Assembly: GCF_013201665.1 (NCBI RefSeq)
Contig: NZ_CP053840.1
Span: 620,001 to 684,000 of the forward strand
Length of the DNA stretch: 64,000 bases
DNA from: Arcobacter venerupis
Lineage (GTDB): Bacteria; Campylobacterota; Campylobacteria; Campylobacterales; Arcobacteraceae
Reading direction: 5' to 3'
Under the pieces are notes generated by a model. That model was not told the origin of the DNA. It was given only the letters and a program-made list of their open reading frames with translations, and ran no database searches. Position 1 is the stretch's first letter, and each line of letters opens with the position of its first letter. Position numbers and translations under genes: made by a program. Below, piece by piece: positions 33,724 to 42,511 of this stretch.

Positions 33724-36700
33724 ATGAAAAAGTCGTATTTAAGTCTAAGTGCATGTGCTTTATTAGCTACATTCGCATTTGTAGGATGTGGAGGATCTGG
33801 AAGTTCTTCATCATCAGGTGGCAGTACTGCTAGTACAGGAACATTACAATTAAATCCATATTTAGCAAATATTGATTATAAATGTGGTACAAAAACAGGA
33901 ACTACTAATGCTAATGGAGAATATTCATATGTAGCAGGAGATACTTGTACTTTTGTAATTGGTGGAAAATCACTAAATGCAACGGGAAGTTCAAATCTTA
34001 CTATTGAAGAACTTGCAAGTCAAAATGAGGGTGTTTCAAGCGAAGTATTATCTGCGTATATTATTGCAAAAATGTCTAAAAAAACTGGTCTAACTTATGA
34101 TATAAATAATTTACCAACAACTTTTGAATTACCAGATGACATTGAGGGAGAAACATCAAATGCTTTATCATTTGATACTTTTGAAAATTTAAAAGCTAAA
34201 TTAACTGATGAAACATTAAAAACAGATATTGATAGTGTTAAGTTTGACGTTGCAAATAGATTTGCAAAAAGAGTATCTTTATCAATTGAAGCAGTTGCAA
34301 CACCAATAACTGATGGTGAGAAATTAACTCAACAAGTTGCAACAAAAGCTTATGTAAATGGTGAAAAACAAGATATTTCATATACACAAGTTATGAAAAC
34401 AACAATGGCAGATAATGGTGAAGTTTTAGGTCAATCTAAAGATTATCAAGATAATCCAATTACATTTTCAGATGGAAGTCCTTATATTTGTAATGGTACA
34501 AATGCAGGTGAAGGTTCAGGAATGGACTTTACATCACTACATAATGTTGATGGTAAATTATTTGCAATTTCTCAATTTGAGTGTGCTTTAGGTTCAATGT
34601 ATATGGTTGAAATAGATCAAAATAAAGATACTGGAAAACTTACACCTAAAACTAATACTTTACAATATATCTCTCAAAAAGCAGGATTTGGTGGATTTGT
34701 ACACTGTGCTGGTCAAAGAACTCCTTGGAATTCTCATCTTTCTTCAGAAGAGTATGAGCCAGATTCAAAATCACCAGATGGAAACTCATATTATACTGAG
34801 TTAGCAAAATATTGGGGTGGAGATGCAAATAAAGTAAGTGCATATTATTATGGATGGACGCCAGAAATTAAAATAGAAAATAGCACTCCTGTGTATTCAA
34901 AACATTACGCTATGGGAAGATTTTCACATGAATTAGCATATGTAATGCCAGATAATAAAACTGTGTATCTTTCAGATGACGGTACGAATGTTGGTTTCTT
35001 TATGTTTATTGCAGATACTGAAAAAGATTTGAGTTCAGGAACATTATACGCAGCTAAATGGAATCAAACATCACAAGCTGGAGTAGGTTCTGGAGAAGCA
35101 GATTTAACTTGGATTAATTTAGGTCATGCAACTAATTCTGAAATCAAAACTATTCTAGACCCTGATGGAGATGTAACTACAAACGATGCTCCAACTTTTG
35201 CAGATATTTTTGATTCAGTTTCTCCATCAAATGGAGTTTGTGATAGTGGATTTACTTCTGTAAATACAAGTGTTGGGCAAGAGTGTTTAAAAGTTAAAGC
35301 TGGTATGGATAAAACAGCTTCAAGATTAGAAACTAGAAGATATGCAGCAATCAAAGGTGCAACTACTGAATTAAATAAAGAAGAAGGAATTACTTTTGAT
35401 AAAAATTCTGGAAAATTATATGTTGCAATAAGTGATGCTAGAAAAGGTATGGAAAATAGTACTACTAGCTCATATGATATAGGTGGAAATAATGATATTA
35501 AAATTGCACCTAATAAATGTGGTGCAGTTTATGCCCTTGATGTTTCAACTACTACAGTAAAAGATACATTAAATGTAGCAATAGAATCATCTTACGTAGT
35601 TAAAAATATGAAAGGTATTGTTGCTGGTATACCAACAACTTATGATAGTAGTTCACCATATGCAGGAAATTCTTGTGATGTAAATGGAATTTCAAGTCCT
35701 GATAATCTTTCATTCTTAGAAAATTCTAGTACTTTAGTTATTGGTGAAGATACTTCTTATCACCTAAACAATGTAGTATGGGCATATAATACTAAAACAA
35801 CAGAATTAACAAGAACATTTACTACACCACTTGGTGCTGAAACAACTTCTGCATTTTGGTTCCCAAATCTAAAAAATGGATTTAGTTATTTAGGAGTTGT
35901 AACTCAACATCCAAATTTAAATACAACAGATGGTGGAGAATCAGCTTATGGATATGTTGGGCCATTTAAAAATTTAACAGATTTAAAAGAGAGTACACCA
36001 CAAGTATCTAAAAGTGGAGAATCTTTACCTTATACTGTTTTAAAAGATGATTTATTAGATGGTGCAGGACAAGCTTTTGAAATTAGAAATGGTGGATATG
36101 GTTCAGCTATGGCAGCAGATCCTGCTAATACAAATAGTTTCTATGCAATAACAGATAGAGGTCCAAATGCAGATTATACAGGAACACAAGGAAAAGGTAA
36201 AAAATTCCCAGTACCTGATTATACTCCAAGAATTGGACACTTTAAAGTTACATCAACAGGTGAAGTAGTAAAAATTGAAGAAATTTTACTAAAAGATAGA
36301 GATGGAAATAATATTACAGGTTTACCAAATACAAGTGCTTTAGGTGGAACAGGTGAAATTCCTTATGATGTAAATGGAAATGTAATTGTTGATTCTAAAG
36401 GAAATATGAGATTAGATGATTATGGTTTAGATAGTGAAGGTTTAGCTACTCTTAAAGATGGAACATTCTGGATTAGTGATGAATATGGACCACATATTGT
36501 TCATTATGATGCAACAGGTAAAGAGATAGAAAGAATTAATCCATTTGCAAGTGATTCAAGAAATAAATATACTTTACCAGCTGAGTTTGCTAATAGAAGA
36601 GCAAATAGAGGGATGGAAGGTTTAGCTATTACGCCTGATCAAAAAACTTTAGTTGGAATTATGCAATCAACAATGTATAATCCATCAAGTTCAGTAAAAG

Positions 36701-37284
36701 ATCTTGATGTTACAAGAATAGTATCAATCAATTTAGAAAATGGAACAGTTAAACAATACTTATATAAACAAGAGAAAAAACAAAATGCTAACTCAGAATT
36801 AGTTGCAATTGACAATGATACTTTCTTAGTTTTAGAAAGAGATGAAAATTTCTTAAAAGATTCAGGAGTTGAAAATACTCAAAAAAATGTATATAAAATT
36901 AAATTAAGTTCAGGTACTGAACTTGAAAATATTACATTATCTACTGGTATGGTTCAAAATAGTTCTTTAGGATTAACAATTGATGGTAGTACTTTAGAAG
37001 AGTATGCCTTAGCAAATGGTTGGTCAGGATTAGAATCAAAAGGAATCAAACCAGTTGAAAAAACTTTAGTGTTAGATATGGTTGCAAAAACAAACTATCC
37101 ACATGATAAAATGGAAGGTTTATGGCTTATTAACAACTCAACACTTGGTGTTTTAAATGATGATGATTTTGCAGTAACAGCGACAGATGGTATATTAGAA
37201 CAAAAATATCTTGATACTAATAAATCAGTAATTGATAGTAATGTTTTATATATTATTGATGGTTTAGATTTAAGTGCAAATTAA
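33724..37284 (+). CDS. phoX: PhoX alkaline phosphatase fused to an esterase-like phytase domain, lipoprotein
   Basis: The protein has 1186 residues. The lipobox is VGC (about residue 22), followed by GGSGSSSSSGG and an N-terminal beta domain (about 35-160). The PhoX/DUF839 phosphatase (about 200-750) shows CAGQRTPWNSHLSSEEYEPD, MGRFSHELAYVMPDNKTVYLSDDG, EEGITFDKNSGKLYVAISDARKG and SPDNLSFLENSS; this family uses Fe and Ca. The C-terminal part (about 765-1186) is the phytase-like esterase domain: GYGSAMAADP, YAITDRGPNADY, DSEGLATLKDGTFWISDEYGPHIVHYD, NRGMEGLAITPDQ and DKMEGLWLIN. Single PhoX is 450-700 residues, so this is a true fusion. It should free phosphate from diverse organic esters outside the cell. 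Confidence 0.9.
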   Translation: MKKSYLSLSACALLATFAFVGCGGSGSSSSSGGSTASTGTLQLNPYLANIDYKCGTKTGTTNANGEYSYVAGDTCTFVIGGKSLNATGSSNLTIEELASQNEGVSSEVLSAYIIAKMSKKTGLTYDINNLPTTFELPDDIEGETSNALSFDTFENLKAKLTDETLKTDIDSVKFDVANRFAKRVSLSIEAVATPITDGEKLTQQVATKAYVNGEKQDISYTQVMKTTMADNGEVLGQSKDYQDNPITFSDGSPYICNGTNAGEGSGMDFTSLHNVDGKLFAISQFECALGSMYMVEIDQNKDTGKLTPKTNTLQYISQKAGFGGFVHCAGQRTPWNSHLSSEEYEPDSKSPDGNSYYTELAKYWGGDANKVSAYYYGWTPEIKIENSTPVYSKHYAMGRFSHELAYVMPDNKTVYLSDDGTNVGFFMFIADTEKDLSSGTLYAAKWNQTSQAGVGSGEADLTWINLGHATNSEIKTILDPDGDVTTNDAPTFADIFDSVSPSNGVCDSGFTSVNTSVGQECLKVKAGMDKTASRLETRRYAAIKGATTELNKEEGITFDKNSGKLYVAISDARKGMENSTTSSYDIGGNNDIKIAPNKCGAVYALDVSTTTVKDTLNVAIESSYVVKNMKGIVAGIPTTYDSSSPYAGNSCDVNGISSPDNLSFLENSSTLVIGEDTSYHLNNVVWAYNTKTTELTRTFTTPLGAETTSAFWFPNLKNGFSYLGVVTQHPNLNTTDGGESAYGYVGPFKNLTDLKESTPQVSKSGESLPYTVLKDDLLDGAGQAFEIRNGGYGSAMAADPANTNSFYAITDRGPNADYTGTQGKGKKFPVPDYTPRIGHFKVTSTGEVVKIEEILLKDRDGNNITGLPNTSALGGTGEIPYDVNGNVIVDSKGNMRLDDYGLDSEGLATLKDGTFWISDEYGPHIVHYDATGKEIERINPFASDSRNKYTLPAEFANRRANRGMEGLAITPDQKTLVGIMQSTMYNPSSSVKDLDVTRIVSINLENGTVKQYLYKQEKKQNANSELVAIDNDTFLVLERDENFLKDSGVENTQKNVYKIKLSSGTELENITLSTGMVQNSSLGLTIDGSTLEEYALANGWSGLESKGIKPVEKTLVLDMVAKTNYPHDKMEGLWLINNSTLGVLNDDDFAVTATDGILEQKYLDTNKSVIDSNVLYIIDGLDLSAN

Positions 37285-37292
37285 TTATATTT

Positions 37293-37316
37293 AGTTTATG
37301 AAGTGTTTCATAAACT
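37293..37316 (+). terminator. Hairpin after phoX
   Basis: AGTTTATGAA and TTCATAAACT are perfect 10-bp arms with a GTGT loop, starting 9 nt after the stop codon. There is no T-run, so it may be an mRNA 3' stabiliser or a weak terminator assisted by the palindrome that follows. Confidence 0.5.
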
Positions 37317-37323
37317 TATGATA

Positions 37324-37353
37324 AAATCTCCCTTATTTAAATAAGGGAGATTT
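37324..37353. other. Perfect 30-bp palindrome overlapping the DUF445 ribosome binding site
   Basis: AAATCTCCCTTATTT is followed directly by its reverse complement. The second arm contains AGGGAG, the Shine-Dalgarno of the ATG at 37357. As RNA it would fold into a long stem hiding that site and ending in TTT. It can serve as terminator for phoX and as a translation brake on the next gene, or as an operator for a dimeric protein. Confidence 0.6.
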
Positions 37354-37356
37354 CAT

Positions 37357-38061
37357 ATGAATAAATCAGACATCACAAATATAATCACCGTTTTAATCAT
37401 GGCTTTTGGTTACTCAAATGGGAATGAAATAATTTATATGGTTGGATTATTTGCCTTAAGTGGAGCAGTTACAAATACACTTGCAATCCATATGTTGTTT
37501 GAAAAAGTTCCATTTTTATATGGAAGTGGAGTGATTGAAAGTAAATTCTCACAATTTAAAATCTCAATTCATAATCTACTTATGAACCAATTTTTTACTC
37601 GTGAACATCTAAAAAGATTCTTCGAAGAAGAAGTATCAAGTGCTAAAAAAACAATAGATTTTGAAAAAATCCTAAACAAAACAGATTTCTCACCAGCTTA
37701 TGAATCACTAAAAGAATCAGTAATGCAATCATCTTTTGGTGGAATGTTAGGAATGTTTGGTGGCGAGGCAGCTTTGGAGCCTTTAAGAGAACCCTTCACA
37801 AAAAAACTACAAGCTTCAATAATCTCAATCTCAGCTAGTGATGCTTTCCAAGAAGTAGTAAATGAAGCCTTAAAATCAGAAGATTTAAGTGAAGATATTT
37901 ACAATAAATTAAGTAAAATTGTAAATACAAGACTTGAAGAACTAACACCCTCAATGGTAAAAGAGATAGTTCAAGAAATGATAAAAGAACACTTAGGATG
38001 GTTAGTTATTTGGGGAGCTGTTTTTGGTGGAGTAATAGGTTTACTATCTACTTTAATATGA
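37357..38061 (+). CDS. DUF445 family membrane protein
   Basis: The protein has 234 residues. A membrane helix pair near 8-48 contains GAVTNTLAIHMLFEKVPFLYGSGVI, the DUF445 signature. A cytosolic helical region and a final helix (LGWLVIWGAVFGGVIGLLSTLI) follow. Members sit in the inner membrane and their function is unknown. The usual DUF445 length is 200-450. Start ATG 37357, eight nt after AGGGAG, which is buried in a palindrome. The next gene starts 21 nt downstream and is probably cotranscribed. Confidence 0.85.
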   Translation: MNKSDITNIITVLIMAFGYSNGNEIIYMVGLFALSGAVTNTLAIHMLFEKVPFLYGSGVIESKFSQFKISIHNLLMNQFFTREHLKRFFEEEVSSAKKTIDFEKILNKTDFSPAYESLKESVMQSSFGGMLGMFGGEAALEPLREPFTKKLQASIISISASDAFQEVVNEALKSEDLSEDIYNKLSKIVNTRLEELTPSMVKEIVQEMIKEHLGWLVIWGAVFGGVIGLLSTLI

Positions 38062-38082
38062 TAGTTTTTATTAGGGTATTTT

Positions 38083-38328
38083 ATGTATAAAGTTATTATA
38101 GAAGAAGATTGTAGTTGTTTTAGGAATAGTGATTTAAAATCACATAATGTATTTGATAATGAAGACAATGCATATGATTTTGCAATTAATATGAAAAATA
38201 GAATGAATGGCGAATTTTGTTCAAAACATTCATTCCAAGTTTTGAAGATTTTCGACAATTTTAGAATTGCTTTAGCAAAACCTTTAGAAAAATCATTTAA
38301 ATGTTGTGGTAGTGGTTGTTGTAAATAG
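38083..38328 (+). CDS. Small Cys-rich protein of unknown function
   Basis: The protein has 81 residues. The N-terminus is EEDCSCF, the middle EFCSKH and the C-terminus FKCCGSGCCK. Seven Cys in 81 residues, with a CC-GSG-CC tail, suggests metal binding or a redox role. It has no signal peptide, so it is cytosolic. It probably forms an operon with DUF445. No family recognised. Confidence 0.6.
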   Translation: MYKVIIEEDCSCFRNSDLKSHNVFDNEDNAYDFAINMKNRMNGEFCSKHSFQVLKIFDNFRIALAKPLEKSFKCCGSGCCK

Positions 38329-38331
38329 TTA

Positions 38332-38373
38332 GTGAATTATAAAATGATAGTTAGAATTTAATTTATAATTCAC
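38332..38373. terminator. Inverted repeat between convergent genes
   Basis: GTGAATTATAAA and TTTATAATTCAC are exact 12-bp arms separated by 18 nt, lying between converging genes. The position suits a bidirectional terminator, though T-runs are lacking. Confidence 0.45.
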
Positions 38374-38624
38374 GAATAATGTGAATAATGGGAATTTTCA
38401 TCCTTTTTAAACTCTAATACACTTTTTAATGAGTTTATTTCATCTTTAAAAGTGTTTATTTCTTCTTTTAAATTACTATTTTCTTTTTCTAGTTTTTCTA
38501 TTATTGCTTTTAATTTCCCTATTTCTTGATAAATTATTTCATTTCTGCTTCTTAAAATCAAAGCTTCATTTTTATATTTTTCTGCTTCTTCCATAGAAAG
38601 TTTGCTTAATAATTCATAATTCAT
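38370..38624 (-). CDS. Short coiled-coil protein of unknown function
   Basis: The protein has 84 residues. The ATG at 38624 follows AAAGGA with correct spacing; an ATG 27 nt further upstream has no such site. Residues 25-75 are a strong coiled coil with Leu/Ile heptads (IGKLKAIIEKLEKENSNL and on). The tail is HYSHYS. It resembles short SlyX/ZapB-style coiled coils in form only. Confidence 0.6.
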   Translation of the reverse strand: MNYELLSKLSMEEAEKYKNEALILRSRNEIIYQEIGKLKAIIEKLEKENSNLKEEINTFKDEINSLKSVLEFKKDENSHYSHYS

Positions 38625-38778
38625 TTTAAATCCTTTGAAATTAATATACATATCATATTATAAAAGTGTAGTATTAGAATATCTTTTTACTTTAAAATCT
38701 TTATTTTTTGAAATTTTATTACAATCAATAACAAAACTTTAATATGTTAGAATAAACCAAAAATTTTTTGGGGAAAAG

Positions 38779-39087
38779 ATGGCAGAGGGAATTGAAGTAA
38801 TAGTTTTATTAGATGTTGGTGGTTTAGAAGATAAGGTAAAGTTTGAAAAACATGTGAAAAAAGAGGGATTTAAGCCTGTTGATGGAGAAGATTTTGTATA
38901 TACTGCAACTTCATCAACTACGACTTTTTCAACAAAAGCTTATATTTTAGAGGTTTTCAAAAAAGGGCTTCAAAAGAATGTTTTTAATGATGCAAATTTG
39001 ATTTTTTTATTAAATGAAACACCATATCCAACATATTATTATGATAAAGAAACAAATGATTTTGAGTTAATCCAAGAAGAAAAATAG
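38779..39087 (+). CDS. Conserved small protein preceding mfd
   Basis: The protein has 102 residues, soluble, alternating strands and helices. VIVLLDVGGLEDKVKFEKHVKKEGF and AYILEVFKKGLQKNVFNDANLIFLLNETPYP suggest a small ferredoxin-like alpha/beta fold. It begins after GGGGAAAAG. Its stop TAG shares a base with the mfd start codon, so the two are translated together. No family known to me; a link to DNA repair is inferred only from coupling. Confidence 0.62.
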   Translation: MAEGIEVIVLLDVGGLEDKVKFEKHVKKEGFKPVDGEDFVYTATSSTTTFSTKAYILEVFKKGLQKNVFNDANLIFLLNETPYPTYYYDKETNDFELIQEEK

Positions 39088-42074
39088 TGAAAAATATTTA
39101 CGAATTTTTAAAAAATTTAAAAGACGAGAAAAGAACAAAAGAGTGTCAACTCTTAATCGTAAATGACGATAGACAAGCTCAAATAGCTTCAGATATTGTG
39201 GCATATTTGGGTTTGAAGCCTTTTGTTTTATCTGATTTTAGAGCAAATTTTGGAGATGATTTATTGTCATTTTCCAATGAATTACAAGATATTACTGGAA
39301 CTTTGAGTTCATATTACTCTTACAAAAAACAAGACAAAATCCTAATCTCACCAATACGAACTGTTTCTTTTCCACTTCCAAAAGAGAAATGTTTTGATAG
39401 TTTTACAATAAATTTTGCAGATACAATCAAAATTGATGAACTAAAATCAAAACTTTACAATTGGGGATATTATTTTGTAGATATTGTTACAAGTGAGGGT
39501 GAAGTCTCTATTCGTGGGGATATTATTGATATTTGTCCACTTGGAAGTGAGTTTGGATATAGGGTTTCACTTTTTGATGATGAAGTTGAGAGTATTAGAA
39601 AATTTGACATTGAAGATCAAAAATCAACAAAAGATGAAATAGAAACTTTCACTATAAATCCAGCTTTTTTAGCCCTTGATGAAAATTCATTAAGTGCTAT
39701 AAATGAGCAAATAGAAAATATTTCAAGTGATGCTTTTATCAAAGATATTCACTCTTTGGGATTTTGGTATTTAGATGAACTGGGCGAATATTTACCCCAA
39801 AATCTTAGCTCATTTATCACTCAAGATGCTTTAGATGAACTAGAAGAAGTTTATGTTTTTGAAGAGAAAAGAATAAACAAAGATAAATTTTTATTAACAC
39901 CTCAAATCTACAACAGCCGAAACTATCAAGAAATTGCCCCTGCAAATGTAAAAGAGTTTATCTCTTTTCACAAAGAGAAAAAAATCACAATCATTTCAGG
40001 AACTGAAGCTAAAGTAAAAGGTTATGAGTTAGATTTAAATGATAAAAATATCAAATATGTTTTTGAAAACTACATCATAAATCTTGTTGGAGCCAATGAA
40101 GTAATTATCTCTCTAAACAAAGAAGTAAAAAAACGAAGAAAGAAAAAAGTAAAACTTGTTCTTGATGAACTTCAATTAAACGACTATGTAGTTCACGAAA
40201 AACACGGAATTGGACAATACAAAGGAATCGAACCCGTAACTGTTATGGGTGCAAAACGAGACTTTGTAATTGTTATGTACGCAGGCGATGACAAGCTTTT
40301 AATTCCCGTTGAAAATATTGATTTAATTGATAGATATGTGGCTGATGGAAGCTCTTATGCTGTTGTTGATAAGCTTGGTAAAGGCTCATTTGCTAAACTA
40401 AAAGAGAAAGTAAAAGATAGATTATTTGCCATTGCAAATGATATTATCAAAATTGCAGCTGCCAGAGAACTTGTAAATGGAATTCAAATCAACACAGACA
40501 AAAAAATTCTTGAAGATTTCCAAAAAAGTGCAGGTTTTGATTATACAAAAGACCAAAAAAGAAGTATTAGAGAGATTTTTACAGATTTAAGTAGCGGTCG
40601 AGTTATGGATAGACTTCTTTCAGGAGATGTTGGATTTGGTAAAACAGAAGTTGCAATGAATGCAATGTTAGCTGTAATTTTGGATGGTTATCAAGCGATT
40701 TTCGTTTGCCCTACAACACTTCTTGCGACACAACACTATCATAGTATGCAAAAAAGATTTTCAGAATTTGGAATAAATATCGCCAAACTTGATGGTAAAA
40801 CACCAGCGAAAGAGAAAACTGCTATTAAAAAAGCTTTAGAAAATGGTGATATAAAACTTGTAATTGGAACGCACTCACTTTTAGAAATTAAAACAAATAA
40901 TTTAGCTTTAGTAATCATAGATGAAGAGCATAAATTTGGGGTAAAACAAAAAGAGAAACTAAAACACCTAAGAGAAGATGTTCATATCTTCTCTATGAGT
41001 GCAACACCAATTCCACGAACTCTAAACCTTGCCTTATCAAAACTAAAAGGTATGAGTTCACTTTTGACTCCACCAACGGAAAGATTGGGAGTGCGAACTT
41101 ATGTAAAAGAGTTTAGTGATAAATTAATCAAAGAGATTATTTTAAGGGAAAAAAGAAGAGGTGGACAACTTTTTTATGTGCATAATAACATAGCTTCAAT
41201 TGAAGCAAAAAAAAGAGATATTGAACAAATAGTTCCAGGAATCAAAATTCAAGTTATCCACTCTCAAATCAAACCAGACCTTGCGGAAAAAATCATAGAT
41301 GCCTTTGAAAACAAAGAGTTTGATATTTTACTCGCAACTTCAATCGTTGAATCAGGACTTCACTTACCAAATGCAAACTCAATTATCATCGATGGAGCTG
41401 ATAGATTTGGAATCGCTGATTTACACCAGTTAAGAGGAAGAGTTGGAAGAAGTAACAAAGAGGGATTCTGTTATTACGTTGTTGAAGATAAAAAACAAAT
41501 CACAGATGATGCAGTAAAAAGACTTGTGGCTTTAGAGTCAAATTCATACTTAGGAAGTGGAACGGCGCTTGCTCACCAAGATTTAGAAATCAGAGGTGGT
41601 GGAAATATTATAGGCGAAGCCCAAAGTGGACACATCAAACAAATCGGATACGGTTTATATCTAAAAATGTTAGAAGATGCCTTAGCGAGTTTAAGTGGTG
41701 AAAACAAACCAGAGAAAAAAACAGTTGATATAAAACTAGCAATTTCAGCATACATCTCAGATGATTACATCCATGAAGACCGAGTTAGACTTGAACTTTA
41801 TAGAAGACTTAGTCGCGCAAGTGATATTCAAGATGTGTATAAAATCGAAGAAGAGATGGAAGATAGATTTAGTAAACCAGATATTTATACAAAACAGTTT
41901 ATAGAACTAATCATCATAAAAATTCTAGCGTTAAATCTAGGAATCCAAAGTATCAGCTCTTATGAAATGGCTATTACATTTACAAAAGCAGATGACACAA
42001 AAGAGACAATCAAATCACCAAGCAAAGATGATGACGATATTATTGCTACAACTTTGAGGTATTTGAGAAAGTAA
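39087..42074 (+). CDS. mfd: Transcription-repair coupling factor Mfd
   Basis: The protein has 995 residues and starts at a GTG that shares its first G with the previous stop. An N-terminal UvrB-like region (about 1-330) is followed by the RNA polymerase-interaction domain (LNDYVVHEKHGIGQYKGIEPV, near 365-390). The superfamily 2 translocase shows Walker A LLSGDVGFGKTEVAMNA, the DEExH-type IIDEEHKFGVKQKEKL, FSMSATPIPRTL and the RecG-like QLRGRVGRSNKEG. A TRCF C-terminal domain ends the chain. E. coli Mfd has 1148 residues; the shorter form is usual in Campylobacterota. It frees stalled RNA polymerase and recruits UvrA. Confidence 0.95.
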   Translation: MKNIYEFLKNLKDEKRTKECQLLIVNDDRQAQIASDIVAYLGLKPFVLSDFRANFGDDLLSFSNELQDITGTLSSYYSYKKQDKILISPIRTVSFPLPKEKCFDSFTINFADTIKIDELKSKLYNWGYYFVDIVTSEGEVSIRGDIIDICPLGSEFGYRVSLFDDEVESIRKFDIEDQKSTKDEIETFTINPAFLALDENSLSAINEQIENISSDAFIKDIHSLGFWYLDELGEYLPQNLSSFITQDALDELEEVYVFEEKRINKDKFLLTPQIYNSRNYQEIAPANVKEFISFHKEKKITIISGTEAKVKGYELDLNDKNIKYVFENYIINLVGANEVIISLNKEVKKRRKKKVKLVLDELQLNDYVVHEKHGIGQYKGIEPVTVMGAKRDFVIVMYAGDDKLLIPVENIDLIDRYVADGSSYAVVDKLGKGSFAKLKEKVKDRLFAIANDIIKIAAARELVNGIQINTDKKILEDFQKSAGFDYTKDQKRSIREIFTDLSSGRVMDRLLSGDVGFGKTEVAMNAMLAVILDGYQAIFVCPTTLLATQHYHSMQKRFSEFGINIAKLDGKTPAKEKTAIKKALENGDIKLVIGTHSLLEIKTNNLALVIIDEEHKFGVKQKEKLKHLREDVHIFSMSATPIPRTLNLALSKLKGMSSLLTPPTERLGVRTYVKEFSDKLIKEIILREKRRGGQLFYVHNNIASIEAKKRDIEQIVPGIKIQVIHSQIKPDLAEKIIDAFENKEFDILLATSIVESGLHLPNANSIIIDGADRFGIADLHQLRGRVGRSNKEGFCYYVVEDKKQITDDAVKRLVALESNSYLGSGTALAHQDLEIRGGGNIIGEAQSGHIKQIGYGLYLKMLEDALASLSGENKPEKKTVDIKLAISAYISDDYIHEDRVRLELYRRLSRASDIQDVYKIEEEMEDRFSKPDIYTKQFIELIIIKILALNLGIQSISSYEMAITFTKADDTKETIKSPSKDDDDIIATTLRYLRK

Positions 42075-42091
42075 TCAAATACCAAAGAGTT

Positions 42092-42406
42092 TTAGCAACA
42101 CTCCAACTCACAAACACTCAAAGCTTTCATCCCTTGTTCATCTTCTGCTTTTTCAAACAGTTCATCCAAATAAAAAGAGTTAGAACATACAAGATATAAT
42201 AAAGCCTCTTTTTCATCATCTTTTGGGTCTCTTGTATAGTAAGCTTTTGGAATCATTGGAACTACTTTTTTCCAGTAGATATTCATGTTTTTTGGATTTT
42301 CAAGAACTCTTAGCATATTGTCAATCACTAAACAAGCATTTTCAAAACAATCTATATTTTTGAAGCTTACATATCTTTCATCAATTCGGATTTCTTTTTC
42401 AGACAT
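42092..42406 (-). CDS. cowN: CowN, nitrogenase-sustaining protein under carbon monoxide
   Basis: This 104-residue protein has the CowN pattern RYVSFKNIDCFENACLVIDNML, NIYWKKVV, DELFEKAEDEQGMKALSVCELECC, with the terminal Cys pair. The ATG at 42406 is chosen because AAGGAGA lies just before it; an ATG at 42421 would place that site inside the gene. CowN protects nitrogenase from carbon monoxide and is found in diazotrophs, so nif genes should exist elsewhere in this genome. It ends 17 nt from the mfd stop, in convergent orientation. Confidence 0.85.
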   Translation of the reverse strand: MSEKEIRIDERYVSFKNIDCFENACLVIDNMLRVLENPKNMNIYWKKVVPMIPKAYYTRDPKDDEKEALLYLVCSNSFYLDELFEKAEDEQGMKALSVCELECC

Positions 42407-42511
42407 TAAAGTCTCCTTCATTATTTTATATACAATTGTACTTGTTAATCTGCCTAAGTGCTATGTTATAATCTGAAGATTTAGTAACATTTTACGAAAG
42501 AAAAGGGAAAT

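Noticed and set aside
38629-38651. Extended start of the coiled-coil gene at 38651
   Set aside because: No ribosome binding site precedes it, whereas AAAGGA sits correctly before the ATG at 38624.
38705-38730. Pho-box-like TGTTATT and TGTAATA on the minus strand upstream of the coiled-coil gene
   Set aside because: The repeat step is 10 nt, not 11, and no -10 stands at the expected 27 nt.
42406-42421. Longer CowN start at 42421
   Set aside because: The AAGGAGA ribosome binding site would lie inside the coding region; CowN homologues begin nearer to the conserved RYVSF segment.
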